Shown here piece by piece: positions 49,701-63,760 of a stretch of DNA of 64,000 bases. Where the stretch lies: positions 17,848,001 to 17,912,000 of the forward strand of contig NC_067285.1 of NCBI RefSeq assembly GCF_020740795.1. The letters run 5' to 3'. Numbering within the stretch: position 1 is the stretch's first letter; each line of letters starts with the position of its first letter. Under the pieces are notes generated by a model. It did no database searches, was not told the DNA's origin, and worked only from the letters and a program-made list of their open reading frames with translations. The position numbers and the translations under genes are program-made. Origin of the DNA: Apus apus (Eukaryota > Chordata > Aves > Apodiformes > Apodidae).

Positions 49701-52700
49701 ACAAATCTTCTGATTTGTGTTTTACTTTGAATTATTATTACTACCAGTATTATTGCAATGCTAGGATATTGTAGTTATAGAGGAGGATTCTGTTTTGACT
49801 GCTGCACAGAGAAAAAGATTCCTGCCCCAAAAAGCTCATGCTTTATATTTAAAGCAACATGTATGTCTGAAAGACCTATGTAACAGGTGAGACAGTAGGG
49901 CAGTAACGATCACCAAGTGGGACTGTGGTCATTGTATACCAAATTGTTTTCAAGATTCTGTAAGTATCAAAACAAGGAAAGGTTTTCAAGCAGGAACTTG
50001 AAAGAGAATAATAGTTTTCAGTTTGCAAATATTAATAGAGAGACCTTTCAGGTTTTGAGTACAAAGTCTGAAAATGTAAAATGTAATGGTTAGGCAACCA
50101 GCATTGCTGGCATTGAAAGCTGAAATCTGACCTGCCAATAGGATTTTGTTATGAAAAATCTTGAAGTGAAGATCAATATTCTGCTTGATGTACTACAGCA
50201 AAAGAAAGATGCAGAGAGGACCAAGAGGTTCAAACAGAGGAAAGAAATTAACTTTGAAATAGTATATAGGCTACATATGAATACTTCAAGAATGTTGTTC
50301 TTAAGGAGAAAGATTGTAATGAGATGGCATAGTCTGAGATGTCAACACCTACAAGAAGATGCTTGACTTTTTTTGTTGGGGCATGATCTAGTGTTCAGTG
50401 GTACATCTGTAGACTGTAAGACTAGATAAAGAAGCTGAGTTTATAAATCTTATGATTGACTAGAGAGAAGGTGTAAATGGAGAAATGGGAAGGATTGTAT
50501 ATTTATGAGCTTAGAAAACAGCTGACACTCAAGAAGGGTAAGGATTAAATATTGATTCTTGGGTTGATTTTAGTCTGGGAGAAGCTTCTTTTAAGTGCTA
50601 GAATTGGAGAAAGGGTAGGACTGCAAGGGAAGAACCTGCTTCTCTGCAGTGATTGCACAAAATACACACAATGAATTCAAACGTGAAAGGCAGAAGGAAG
50701 TAAGGGATTTGGTTAGACATTGTTGATACTGGAAAAGTGAGGGTTTATTCAAGTCTTTAGAGGAAATATCCGGGAAGAAATGGAAGTGACAGGACTGTGC
50801 ATGAAACAGATCAGGGGAAACGCTCAGAAGGGAGTGACAGGAGCAAGTGGAGTAAGTAAGTAGAGGAACAGATCAAGTGGGAAACTTTGATGGCTCTTTC
50901 ATTTGAATGTAAATTAGAGGACTTTATGTTACAGGATAATAATTAAATTTTGTATTTGTGAATATAAGTATATGTAAATAGGATTTGTGTGGGTCAAGTT
51001 ACCTGGATTCTGTAGCTAAAACTTTCTGTATGCAATTGCTTTGTATGCAACATGGACATCTTAAATATGCTTCTGGATCTGAAGAAAAGACACTTGTCTG
51101 TTACTTTCACAGGCATCCAGCTCTAAGGGGTTAGTTGCAAAAACTAGTTTCTACACATAGGAGTTCTTGTTATAGCCAAAGGGATTTGGTTCCTATAAGA
51201 AGGTACTTCAGATCACCTGCAAGTCTTGTGCTCTGAATGAGCCTCTTTAGAGGAATCAGTGAAGGCAGGCAATCTTGTGAAGTTGCTCATCAGACTTCAG
51301 AAACACTTTCCAAAATTTCTCCTTGTATACTCAGGAATAAAATTGCACTATATGGTTTAAACCGTGCCTGAATATAGAAGCACCAATACACGGTTTCCTG
51401 ACAGAGATTCATGTTATATTTGAAATTTTTTGAGTAATTTGGCTTAGACTGACCCAATCTTGAATGCAGAATGTAAAAATAGTCTTAAAAATGAAAGGTG
51501 AGAATTAAAATCCAAACTTACTTTCACTATTGGGTTTAGGAAGGATGGAGGTGGCATGGACAACTATTTTTAGCAAGGAAGAAGGGAAGGAAGCAGAGCA
51601 GACTACAAAGTAATTTAACCGCTATGAAAATGAGTAACAGTGTTTGTAGGAAGTTGTATTATCTTTGCTACACCAGACAATGTTGTTGGAAAACAGCACA
51701 CTTAAAATCTACTATTTCTCAACAATATTGAATTGTTTGATAAAATATAATTACTGACACAATGGCTTTTTCCATCTCATAGCATGTTTGAAACCTAAAT
51801 ATGTAATTTGGAGTTGCTATGAAATAGAGATTTTTTTTTTCCTTCAAACATAGAAATCAATATTAATTCAGAATAAGATCTATATTTGGTATCAAAAGAA
51901 CATGAAAATCTAAACTCTAACCTTTTGCTTACTTTTTAATAGCATTGGGATTCTTAGCAGTTTTTTTTGACCTCCAAAAAGCATTCTTGCTGATTGACTT
52001 CCTTGAATGAAAGTGTTAATGGGCTTGGTTAAACTGGTTGTTTCACTTGTCACAAAGCCCTATTTGAGGACTTTAGGTATGGAACTAAGGTAAGTCAAAA
52101 TGTTAGTATTCTGAAATATAAGAAGCAAAGACACTTTTGCCTCATTTGTAAATTAGGCATAGGATGGATTTCATAGATTTAATTTTTAAATTAAATTTGT
52201 TTATAACTTTACTGCATTATTTATAATACAACTTAATGTGTTATTATAGTATGTACTAATAATTATTACAGCAATTATATTAATACAAGTGTAGTTCTTT
52301 TATAGCAATATCATAGATTAATATTGTGCTTTATAATATTAAATTAACATTTTAATTTAATTTTATTTTTAACATGCAGAAAATTAACTTACTGGCAGCC
52401 AAACAGGTAAAGAAACAAAAAAAAAAGTATTAGGAACTCCTTTAAAAAAAAAAAAAAAGACACTCAGAAATAGTTTTGGGGTTTTTTTCTTTGTTTTTTT
52501 CTTTTTCCATTAATGACCTGACAGGAAGTTTCCTAGCAGACATATTCTTTCATTCAATCACTTTCTTTCAAGTGCAGAACAAAAGCTTGGCTCAGTAAAT
52601 GTAATAGGAAAATGTAATCAGCAATGTGAACCTTAATGAGGAAGTAAAATTATTGTCATACAAGTTCTGAGTAGTGTTTCTTTCTCCGACTTTCCATGAA

Positions 52701-55280
52701 AGAAGGATATTGTATTTTTATCATCCGAGTAAAATTAACGTTGATGTTATCATATGAGCTAACCTCTTCCTGTCCCACCTTTTTTCTCTCAAAGTGCACC
52801 CCTGAAAGTTGGATCTGCTGCCATTTCATTTGTGTTCCTAGAAGACCCTTCCCACTTGATACCAGAATAGCTTTCCTACCCTTCAAGTCCATCTTGCTCG
52901 TGTGAGGAGGAAGCCTGTACTGGTGGTGAAGATTGGCTTTGAACTTGTACCAATGGGAAAGTATGGTTTACACAAAGTTCAATGACCAGCTGAGATACTT
53001 ACGTTAGATCTAGGGACAGTGTGTTGTTTGGGATTAAGCTTAGTGTTTGAGGCATCTGGAGATGGTGAGGAAGGATTATTGGTGGAAACTATAGAAACAG
53101 AGCTGACTAACTGCTTGAGACTGAAGTGCTTAATCTCTGGTTGTGGAGATGGGTAAATAGGGTTGAGATTGGAGAGATGGTTGAAGAATCCCAGGTCCAG
53201 GGATCATGTTTTACTGCTGGATATTGTCAGGTAGAGTGGTATCCTGAGCACCTGGGAACAAATGCCTTACACTTGTTTCCTAGGCGGTTGAAATACCTGC
53301 AGTGTATCTATTAAGTTGAGTTCAGGGACAATGTTTGAGAAAGTAGGGCTGGGAGAGCAAAGCTTCTTACTGGATCCTGTGAAGATAAAAGGAAAACTGG
53401 GATCTCTGAAGGTAAATGGCTCTCACTGCTTTCTCAAACTCTAAATTCAAGGTGGCTTGTACCTGAGTTATATGTGTAGCAAGAAAAGTCTAGGAGGGAA
53501 CATGCTGATTTGTTATTAAATGCCTATGGTAATGCAACAAGAGAGAGCTTCTATGACCAGAAAAGATGATGTTGAATTGGGGTCTGCTAAGGAAGAATTA
53601 GGGTGGGGTTGAAGCAAGCAGAGCCTGGAAAACAATATTAACTGTTAGAAACTATAGTGCCTGCAGAGATAGAAAAGAGAGCCAGTGTTCTCTGCTATAG
53701 TTCAGGTGTGGAGATAGCTGTTCCAGGCATAAGGGTAGGGGTTTAGAGGATCTGTTAAGCTGATCAGTTTGGTTGGGGTAATAGCTGATTATTTCTTTTT
53801 AATTATGTACACCTAATGTGACTCTTTGTTTGAGCTTTCAATGTCCTTAGGTCTGCAAGAGTTTCTGGAGGGTCCATATAACGTGAGAGAGTTATCATTG
53901 ATTTTTAAATGCAGATCAAACCAATCTGCTTTATACATATGTATTGCCATGCTTTATCTTGCACAGCTGAGTTTTCTTGATGTCCATAACTCACTTTTCC
54001 TTCTGTGGATTTTCAAAGTGTAGGGTTGTTGTGGTGGGTTCTTTCGTTTTCTTTTGTTTGTTTTTTTCCAGAAGGAAATTTGAAGCTCTAGCTTTTTTTA
54101 CTGTGATGTTTGTTTTCTACCAGCCTTGTCATTTCTTAGACTTCACAATTTCACCAACACAGAGTCTCCATATATTTGTGAGACATGGATAGTACTTTTT
54201 CACTTGTAGAAGGTATTATGTGGGTGGCAGACTAATCCAATGAGTATATGCCTGTGTGGGAGGGAAGGAAGAGGTTGACAGTGTATGGGAGCCAATATAA
54301 TTCCTTCATCATAAGGGTAGTTTCCTGATTTGTGCAAGTCATTGGTGATGATGACATTTATCATTGTAATCTCTATAGCCAAGACTTGTTGAGGAATTTC
54401 TAATAGATATTTTTACTTCCATACTGGACAAACAGCTTTTCTTATGTTCAAGTGGATCTCCAAGGAAATTTTCAGTCATTTTGAGCATTTTCAGGGGTGA
54501 TTTGAAATAATTTGAATAAATATGAGAACCAATCTGACTAGATATAATATGGTAGAATCTATCTCTAATTCCAGGTTCTTTTTTGCCATATGTAATTTTT
54601 TTCCTTGAAAAATATAGGCAGTGGTTAAATACATCTGAGAGAGCATGAGTAAGGTAAAAAAACCACATTTGCAAAATAATTTTTTTTTCCAGTTCATACA
54701 ACAAAGCACAAATTAATTTTTGCACAGAATAGAGAGGAACCTCCTTCTATCAATTTATTTATTTCTGTTGGAGAATTTGTACCAGCTTTGCCTGAGGTCA
54801 AATGCAGTCTTTGCTGATGTTAACAGGAAATGGGCTGAGCAGCAGTGTCTCTTCTTTCTCCATTCCAGAAAACTTTAATTTCCAGTATAAAACTGACTTG
54901 ATATTACTATGTAAAATCCCATGTTCCAATTCAAAAAACTGATGCTTGAAATTTTGAGAAATAACAAGCATCTTGCTTAAAACTGTACTTTAATCCTATC
55001 AAGAGAATGGTCCAATGGTTTTATTATTCTGATTATACCTTCTCTGCGTGAGGCTTATCTATAATTATGGGAAATTAGGGGATGTTTCTGCTGTGGAAGC
55101 ATAATAATAACTTCTGTTTAGTATTTTTAGATTTGTTTTGAAAGTCTATGTATGAATGATACTTGACTTTTAAATATCACATTAATCAGGTCTTGATGTG
55201 CTGGGAAACTCCTGGTTGACAGAGGCAGCCAACATCTATTTAGTGGGTAGACTAATTTGAATGTTCTTAAGTGGAGAAAG
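43726..55280. other. Gene-free spacer
   Basis: No supported exon. About 44000-44370 is clearly more GC-rich than its surroundings but poor in CpG. 52170-52370 is extremely AT-rich (TTTTTAAATTAAATTTG and similar). Open frames here, including 54339-54725 minus (128 codons), show no known domain. Confidence 0.45.
52170..52370. repeat. AT-rich low-complexity stretch
   Basis: Nearly all A and T over 200 bases, with repeated TTAAAT, AATTAT and TATTAT words. Confidence 0.6.
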
Positions 55281-55288
55281 CTGGAGGC

Positions 55289-55318
55289 TTAATTTTTTTT
55301 AATTTTTTTTTTTTTTGT
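55289..55318. repeat. T-rich simple repeat
   Basis: T runs broken by AA; the purine-rich sequence GAAGAAGAGGAAAAAGGGAAGG follows shortly after. Confidence 0.65.
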
Positions 55319-57198
55319 CAGTAGCAAAAAGAGGGTCAGAAGAAGAGGAAAAAGGGAAGGAAGCTTCCCCTGGGAACAGGGGTGTGCTACTTGGGGTGAA
55401 ATAAAAAGAAAGCTAAGAGAGGTAAAGGGCATTGCAATGGGGCTCTGAGGATGAGATCAAGAGTTAATAGTAGAGTCAATTTTGAATGAAGACAGTGTTA
55501 TCTTTTTTCTTCTTTCTCTCTTACTTTTTTTTCTGCTTTCATGCAGTCTCTCATGTGCTTTGAGATACTGCTGCTGCTACCAGCACCCACAGACCTGTCT
55601 AAAGCTTCCAGCTACCTAGTGCCACCGTTACAAGTAGCACTGACCACCTTTTATTTCTCCTATTCTCTGCACCTATTTTAAGGCTTGTCTTAAAGGACTG
55701 ACATTCTTGGTCAGTCCCAATGTGAGTGAAATGTGTGGATTGTGATACATAAGAGGTCGGATAATGATCTCCATTGCCCTAATGAGAATATCTCCAGTGG
55801 TCAGAGGTCAAAATTATTGAATGCTGCATTCGATTCCTGGATCATTTCCCTTACAGCAAAGGGCACAGAATAGCATAAATATGAATCATCTTCTTTCTGT
55901 GAATTCCTAAGTAAAAAAATGTATGACCTTTTGTTTCTAGGAGAAAACTAGCAGAGGAAAAAACATTTCAGATTTGGAGGAAACAGGATAGTCAGCTCCA
56001 ACTTTGATTCAGGCTTCAGAACTGGGCTACCGACAAGTTTCTGATAAAGATGGCCTTGCACATTGCTGGTGATATTGAAATCAGCTTTAATTCAGAGAAA
56101 CCCAGAGTATAAATCTCTTTCTGTACAGATACTTAAAATTTCTTCTTAAACATAGTGTCTTTGAATTATATGGGCCTCATTGTTATGCAGGGACAGTTAC
56201 CACAAAAATGTGTTCAGGTTAGTTCAGTGACTGCAGAGCTGGAAGAAACTCCAGAAAAGGCTAGGCAGGTGTGTTTTGAGATTATCTTGTTATAGCTGTC
56301 TTCACCCAAACAATGAGCTCACAGTTACCTGTATGTGTCAGCTGGGCTGCTTTACATACTACATGTAAAGTATTTTCTCTCATGTAGAAGATCTGAATCT
56401 CTACATCCGTCTTAGTCATTCTCTGCTTAGAATGCTGGTAAGAAACTGAAGAGGAACAAGCCTCTTTCAGTTTATTAGAGACAAATTGTATGCCTTTTGG
56501 AAAAAGAGAAGGAAAAAAACTTTATTGTGTGCTGCCTGAAATCTGACCTGTTCATGCCTTCAGAAGAGGTCTGGACAACTTGTGCCTGAGCATGTCCTTG
56601 CTAGGAAGGTGGTTATCCAACTGTGGATCTGACATGTTTTCCAGAAAGAGTTGGATATTGTTTTATTTACTGTGTCAATACTTGTGCCACTAGCGATAGG
56701 GAACACTTCCTTCAAGGAAGACAGTATTTATTGAACTAAACAGTTTTTTGTGCAAAACTCTATTTCCAAGAAATTCATTAACAAATAGGAGTGTTTGTAT
56801 CTTGGAAATGTTTCAGTTGCCTGCAAGGAGGACTTGGAACTTTCTTCAGAAAATACACAAGCACTCAGCCTCCAAGGTCATTCGGAGGATGAAACAAGTG
56901 AATGCTGTAACTTCCTCATGTAGAAGGACCACAGATAGACTGGGCAAACAATTCCAAACATTTCTTGAGACTTCTGAATTGAGCTAATCACTAGATAAAC
57001 CACAGAAATAATCCTCAAAATAGTTTCGAGAAGGCTACTTCCAAAAATATCTGAGTGATCTTCTGTTTCAGCTGGAGTCGTGAGGTAAAATTCTCCCTGA
57101 CTTCAATGGGAATTAATTTCTTGGCTTCACCTCTCTGCAGAATACACAGCAACTATTTCACATAAAATAATTGGTTAAGTCAAATATTGGGACTTCTG
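55319..57198. other. Gene-free spacer
   Basis: Nothing recognised beyond low-complexity purine- and pyrimidine-rich patches near 55320-55370 and 55500-55530. Confidence 0.45.
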
Positions 57199-57302
57199 GG
57201 TTTTTTTTTGTTTGCTTTGTTTTGTTGTGTTTTGTTTTGGGTTTTTTTTTGCGGGGGAGCTGTTGTTTGGTGTTTTTTTTTATTTGGTTGGGTTTTTTTT
57301 AA
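57199..57302. repeat. T/G-rich low-complexity tract
   Basis: About 100 bases made almost only of T and G, in TTTG and TTTTGTTTTG units, with one GCGGGGGAGC interruption. Confidence 0.75.
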
Positions 57303-60062
57303 GCATTAGGGACACACCTCACAGGTCAGAGTTTCTGCATCTGGAAAGAAAATGCATGAGTTCAGCAACATGGTAGATAAATCTTTCTGTTTCGAAGAAC
57401 ATGTTAAAGTAACTCAAGCTCAATTTAGAGGTATATTAGGCTGGGGATAAAAGACAGGATAATACTATTGACTTTTATTATGACTACATTTGGCACTACG
57501 TTATATGGATTAGTTCCTGTATTTTTTAATCTTTTTATTCTTGGTTTTAAGAGAAGTATAACAGATGTTCTGAACACCCTACTGCCATAAAAGATTTCTA
57601 CTCTGGGAGCTATTATGTGTTTTTATAAAAAGAAGGGTAAGTAATGTTTTGTTAATGTGTTCATGTGAAATCAAAGTCAAGGTGCAATGAAGCAGCAAGC
57701 TTTTCCCCCTCTTGTTTCTGAAGTAAAAATTACTTCAAAATAATTGTGCAGAAAACAGTTCACTAGAAAATAATCCTGGAGGATAAACCATTAATTAGTT
57801 TTGCCATCATGATTTCCTAGTGATGAATGTGTCACTACTATTGCAACATAATATTATTAGCAATCACTTCTTGAAGACATTGTTTTAATGGGCTTAATCT
57901 CAGCTAAAATATTGTTAACGTGCATTTGCTTCCTGTAGGATCTCCTCTACCCTTAAACAGTGTTACCTTTTGGACTCTGTGAACTGCATTGGTGGCCGTC
58001 AGAATAAACAAGAGTAAGTCTCAAAGAAAAACTAAAAGCAAAAGTACCAAAAGAGCAGAGTTTTTCTTAAGATCTCATGTAGGATGTATACAAGACCTAT
58101 AGTTTTGAAAACAAATTCATAGCCTCAGGTGTGTTTCAGTTCTCCTCTTGACAAAACATTGATGCAGTATATAATTTCTTTTTGGAAATGTATAGTGCCA
58201 ATCTATAGTGTTATCTAATTAATAAAAGTCACACAATGTTATCTAATTTTATTTGGTGATGCAAAACTCTTGTATTCGTTTTCTTGTAGTCTTTGCAGAG
58301 CCATTTTGGAAGCTCAGTTTCTTTAGTTTGTCTCCCTGGTGTAGTGTATTTGCAAGAGTGATGAGCATGTTCAATACCAATACATGATTTTTAAGTAGGG
58401 GATGGTTTAAACTATTAATGGCATCAGGCAAGCCAATAACAACAATTCTCAGTGAACAGACTTATGTAAATACAGGAAGAGCAAAACATAACTGCATTTT
58501 CCTATAAAGACAATATTTACTGACAAATTGGAGGACTTTAAATCATAAGGTGTATGGATTGTAAATGTACATAGTATTTTTGAGCAAGTCCTGCATGAAA
58601 CAGTGAACTCTGTTGTGACTAAGCACTTTAACTTATTAAATATCATAAGTTTCTATTTCTATGATGCTTTCCCCAAAGCACAACATGTGGCTGGGGAAGT
58701 TGTAGCCAACTCCACTTATGAACTCCAAGTGGACATTTCAAAGCTGTTTTTCCAGAAGTGTTGTTCTTTTATTATGCAGTTCAGTAACTCATAGTTTCCA
58801 ACTCATTAGAACAGTTGCATCATTTTCAAACTTCCTCTTAGTTGTTTGCATGTGTGTCTCTCCACTGTATGAAGTAGATTACCAGTTTCAAGTTTGAAAT
58901 GATCTTTTGAGTGGTTATGCTCCATCTTAACGCAAGTTAAAGGGAAATTCAGGCATTAAAAGGAGGAGCTGGACAGGGATTTTAAGATAATAATTAGTCT
59001 GCATTGGCATCAGCTTGCGGGAGAGATGAGAATTATCAAGTGTTCATTACAGTGTGTTGAAAATCCATGGTGCCATGGATGCAGGGATGATGAAAATATT
59101 AGTGCTCTTTCATGTGAAACAGCAAAATAAGTGGCATCTAACCACAGAAAATACTTGCACAGTGGCCAGCCATACTGTACAAGTACAAACAACATTTGGG
59201 GACAGCTGTAATTTAGCATTGAGTCAAATTTCATTTGAGAGTTGAGCACAATAAATTCAGAAAAAATCATACGTGTTTTCTTCATTGTCTTCAAAGATTC
59301 AGCATGCTGTTTCTTCCACCACTTATTAAATGTTACCAAATCTGAACTGAGACTTTTGCAAGTAAATCTTGAGATTTAGAAAATAAGATCAATTCGGTTT
59401 CAGTTTTCATTGTACAGAATCCAACGCCCTTTGTTTTTAAGATAAGTAATTCTGATAATGAAGAAATATAAAGAACTTTCCCTGGCATATATTTATCTCT
59501 GACATTCTTTGTATCACTCACATATTGTAATATGTATATTTATTTTCTTCACCAAATATAACAAAGCCAATATTTTTTGGGAAAATTAGTCTTCCACTGA
59601 GAAGACTTTTGTCTACTTACGGGAAGAAGCTAGGCTTGACAGATTGTTTTCCAGAACCAAATAAGGTAAAAAGCCCTTGACCTGTCCAGATGTTTCCTCT
59701 TGGGACACACCCTTCTTTTTGGGATCTCTACAGGTTTAGTGAGTCATTAAGTTGTCCCTTTCAGTGTTTGTGCCTTTGTTAAATTATTAAAGGTTTCCTT
59801 TGCAGTGAGAGCTGAGGGACTGGAATGTACAGAGAACAGTTATCTTTTGTTATCAGGACAAGTGTGTGCTCTCATAAGGTTATTAATGAGATGTTTCCCC
59901 ATGTGAAGTATGAGCAATCTAAGATTTCCTTAGCTGAAGTATTCACTATCTGTCTAGCATTAAGCTTTTAGGTCTTTCTCTGTTCCTCTTCTCTCAACTT
60001 CTACAGCTAAAATGCATATCATCCTTAAAAGTTTTATCCAAAACCTAATACTTTTTATGAGT
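57303..60062. other. Gene-free spacer
   Basis: AT-rich. The frames at 59010-59339 minus and 58249-58646 minus show no domain, and I could not match either to FAS, the next gene expected by synteny. Confidence 0.45.
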
Positions 60063-60137
60063 GTGTTGTGGGGTTTTTTGTCTGTTTGTTTGTGTTGTTG
60101 TTTTGTTTGTGTTGTTGGTTTGTGTTTTTTTTTTTTA
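60063..60137. repeat. T/G-rich simple repeat
   Basis: Repeated TTTG and TTG units followed by a T run; similar in kind to 57199-57302. Confidence 0.75.
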
Positions 60138-62089
60138 TTAATCTGCTTTAACTCTTCTTCTACCCTTCCCTTCAGAGCAGCTTCCCAGTGAAACAAGATT
60201 TCTCCATTCCCTAGGTGGTCCCTATAGGCATCTTCCTTCCATTGGGTGGGTCCAAATAGTCAAAGACCTTTCCATGTCTATGTCCTACCTGAGCTGGCCA
60301 GGCCCAGAGCAGCCAGAAACATTGGGTGATCTCAAGACTGGTGATGAATTTCCATATTGCTTCTTTAGGTAGTTTGCTCTAAGCCCATTTTTCATGTTGC
60401 AAAATATGTTTCTGTATGGCTTGCAATGCAGGAAAATTTCTAGGAAGTTTGTAGGAGGAATCCTTAACTCTCTTTCTTGGTGTCAGTCATATTATATCAC
60501 CTTAAGAGCAAATGAGATAAATGGGGGCTGCACAAGACCACCTGATGTGACCATAAAAAAATTTTTTTGGAAAATTGAATTTCCCTAGAGCTAGCCCCAA
60601 GTCATAATGTGACCATAACTGTCACTTTGCACTAGGCTGTAAAGTTCTTGTATCTGTGTATGATTGTCTGCAGCACTCACTGTGAGAAAGCACCTGGCCA
60701 AAATAAAAATTGAGTTCATTATTGAATAATTTTTGGGGTGGAACCTCCACCTACCACCTTGAAATAACACTTCAGTATTAGAGAAAATGGCAATGTTGCT
60801 GATTCAGGAAAAGAATCTTACTTTGGTACATGATGTCAGTGAAAACTGGCACCAGGATAGTATACCCCTCTGCCACTGGTCTTTAATAAATGGTAATTAC
60901 TTCTAAATGGAAAGCAGTCCTCCCATATGCTTTCCTACATTCTGTGGTGTGGAGGGAGCCATGCTGCTGAAAACCTGCATATAGTCTCTCTCTCTGCAAA
61001 TACAATCTGAGTAGTAAGTACTGGCAAAGAGAGATGTAAGTCAGTTCAAGAGTTCTGGTGGGCATCCTTCTAACTGGGTTCCCAGGAATGGCAAAAGCAA
61101 AATCAGCCATGGATGGCTAGAAGCAGGATCACCCTCTTATTTTACTCTACAGGCAGGTGGGCCAATCCTGATCAACAGAGAAGAGAGAATTTAAATACAT
61201 GAAATCCAAGAGCTCTGAGTCCTATGCCACCCTGCATACACTAACACATGGGAAAGAATGTGGGAGCATTCTTCTCAATTATGAAGAGATTATAATTTCT
61301 TGAAGATTAATATGGGAGCGGAAATTTTCGTAATGAGAATAGTTGCCCACCCACGCTTCCCTCCAGCAATGCCATGAAAGCCACCGGAAGAACTGCCTTT
61401 ATTAGACTTGTTTCTACTAGCTGACGTCAGGTGACTGAAACCGAAGTAGGCCTTTGGACTTTCACTTAGTGAAATAAAATTGTTTTATACTCCTACATGT
61501 AGTAGTGTCAGCATTCAGAGGCATTCATACTTTCCATTCCATCCGTGAGTTGCTCCAGAACTTACCCTTTCCCCCGGGGTCACTTTGCGTGGCTCTGTGC
61601 AACGTGGTTATTTAGCAGACAAATACTCCTTGCTCTTTAAGAAAAGTTGCAAAGCTTTTCAAAGGCTTCCTGATGCCAAATCCTGGCTTCCTTGTTCTGT
61701 ATTAGTCCCCAAAAGGTTTCTTTCTTCACTAAATAGTACCATAAATATGTGTGGAAGCTGTAGTTCTAATGCCATTTGAAGGGTTTTGTAAATGATTCTG
61801 TAAGCACAAAGACATTTCAGGACAAATACTGCTCAAATTAATTGTTTGCTAGTTAGCCATTTCGGTTCATGTCATATGTACTGTCAGTGCTTCTTTTAGG
61901 AATGCCTATTTGAATAAAATATAAAAAGCACATGTTAAATAAAGCCAATGCTTCAACCATTGACTTTGGTCACAATTAGTGTGAGAAGACCAAGGCTGCA
62001 CCACATGCATTATGCATGGTAAAGCCATCTGACATGACAATTTGTATCAGCATTCTTCAAGAAAGGCTGTCTTGGTGGGCAATTTCTGG
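60138..62089. other. Gene-free spacer
   Basis: No exon or element recognised. Confidence 0.45.
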
Positions 62090-62228
62090 AATAAGAGAGA
62101 TTTTTAGGATTAGACTGGACAAGGCCCTGAGCAATTTAATGTGACTTGGAAGCTGGCCCTGCCCTGAGCAAGAGGTTGGGGATAGATGATTTCCAGAGGT
62201 CCTCTCTAACTTCAGTGTTTCTAGCTAT
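62090..62228 (+). mobile_element. CR1 LINE 3' fragment
   Basis: TTAGACTGGACAAGGCCCTG, TGGAAGCTGGCCCTGCCCTG and GAGGTTGGGGATAGATGATT followed by CCAGAGGTCC match the CR1 3' region in order. Substitutions are scattered throughout, so the copy is old. Confidence 0.8.
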
Positions 62229-62256
62229 ATGTTAAGTGATCTTTTAATGGATTTTT

Positions 62257-62280
62257 TTCCCTTTTTTTTTTTTTTTTTTC
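62257..62280. repeat. Poly-T / CT-rich tract
   Basis: A long T run followed by CCTCTTTCTCTCTCT. Confidence 0.7.
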
Positions 62281-62627
62281 CTCTTTCTCTCTCTGAGTAT
62301 CCACTCAGAATTCTCAGGCTATTTGAATTTAAAAAGATTTATAAATATGAATTTTTTGTTTGTTTGTTTCTTGCCAGGAATATGTAAACAAGATTTTATC
62401 TTTTCCTGGAAATGACAGGATGTCTTCCAATTGTTATACTTACTTCTAGACTACAGTTTAGAAACATAGTTCACATTGTCCTAACAATTTTCATGTACTT
62501 TTGATGATGCTTTCTACTATTTCCTTTTGAACATTAGCTATTTACTGCTTGCCTATGAAGTCTGTGACCTTCTAGTATAACCCACATTGCTGTGGTAAAA
62601 CCATCAGTGTCACACTTAATTCTACTT

Positions 62628-62638
62628 CCCCCCCCCCC
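62628..62638. repeat. C11 homopolymer
   Basis: Eleven consecutive C followed by ACCCCGG. Confidence 0.8.
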
Positions 62639-63349
62639 ACCCCGGTATCTCCTTGTATACTGCTGATTTCAGTGACTTCATCTGCAAAATTTTCCTGAGC
62701 TGAATATGCATTTGTAGCTACTGCTCAGAACCTCTTTTTATATTTTCTCTGCATCTGTGAGAAGAAAAGTAAAAAAGAAAAACTGAAGACTGGGACACAT
62801 TAGCTTCTTTCAAATTCAAGTAATAATAAACTTTGACACTGTTTTTAAGCAGAACAGTCTATTTTTCTTCTAAAACTTCCTTTAACTGGCCTAATTAGCC
62901 TGGAGAAAGGAGTAGGTTTCAGATTTTTTTATTATTTTTTTTACTGAGGCTTTTGATGCTATTCAGATCAGCAAATGAGGGAAACATGATGTAGATTAAC
63001 ATAGGGTGGATAAAGTGGAGGAAAACGCGTTCATGAGCATGTCTTGTATCTGATAACATTTCTTGACAGATCAAATACATGGTTTGTTAAAAATAGGATG
63101 TGATTTTAAAATGAACCAAGCATTCAGTTGCATGTTCTGAAGGGGAACAAGTGGTTAAGTAGCAGAAAAAGATTTGAGTGGGTGAAAGCATGAAAACACA
63201 TCAACAGTGCTACTGATTTGTAAATAACAAATCCTGGGTTACATAAACAAAGAGCTTAGTTTGCAGGATAGATCAAACTTTTCCACTTAACATAGGCAAA
63301 ATGTTAACTGCAGCACCAGGTCTAGTTGGGGCAGTATGGCTTTAGAAGG

Positions 63350-63760
63350 ATGTACGCTGACTGGAGATAATTCAGAGAAGAGGAACAGCAATAGAGTCTT
63401 TTGGGAGACATGATCAGTGATGAAAGATGGAAAAAAATGGCACTCTGCAGTTGCTTACTCAAAGAGGAAGACTAAGGGGAGAAATACTGGTGTTCAAAGA
63501 TAGAAGCAATAGCTTGTTATTCCTCTATACCTACTATAAATAGGACAGAAATAGTAAGTTTCAGCTGCAACAAAGGAAGTTTTGGTAAGACACCAGGGAA
63601 GCATAATGTTTTAGGAGATTGTGTGAGGAGGGTAAGGATCATGAAAGGCTGGAAAATTATTCTCAGAAGGGTTTTCAGTCATTGTCATCAGAATGAGCAT
63701 TTCAGAGATGGCCATTAGGATCCATATGGATTCCTAATTCTGCCTGAACACAGGGAATGT
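63350..63760 (+). mobile_element. Very old CR1/L3-type LINE remnant
   Basis: AGGAAGACTAAGGGGAGAAA followed by GTGTTCAAAGA, and later GCTGCAACAAAGGAAGTTTT with GGGAAGCATAATGTTTTAGG, resemble the distal ORF2 and 3' region of ancient CR1/L3 LINEs. Order and spacing fit, but the sequence is heavily substituted and no frame is open. Confidence 0.5.

Noticed and set aside
54339-54725. 128-codon minus-strand frame as a gene
   Set aside because: No domain, no splice or promoter context, AT-rich codons; consistent with chance.
59010-59339. Minus-strand frame as a FAS exon
   Set aside because: No death-domain or cysteine-repeat pattern.
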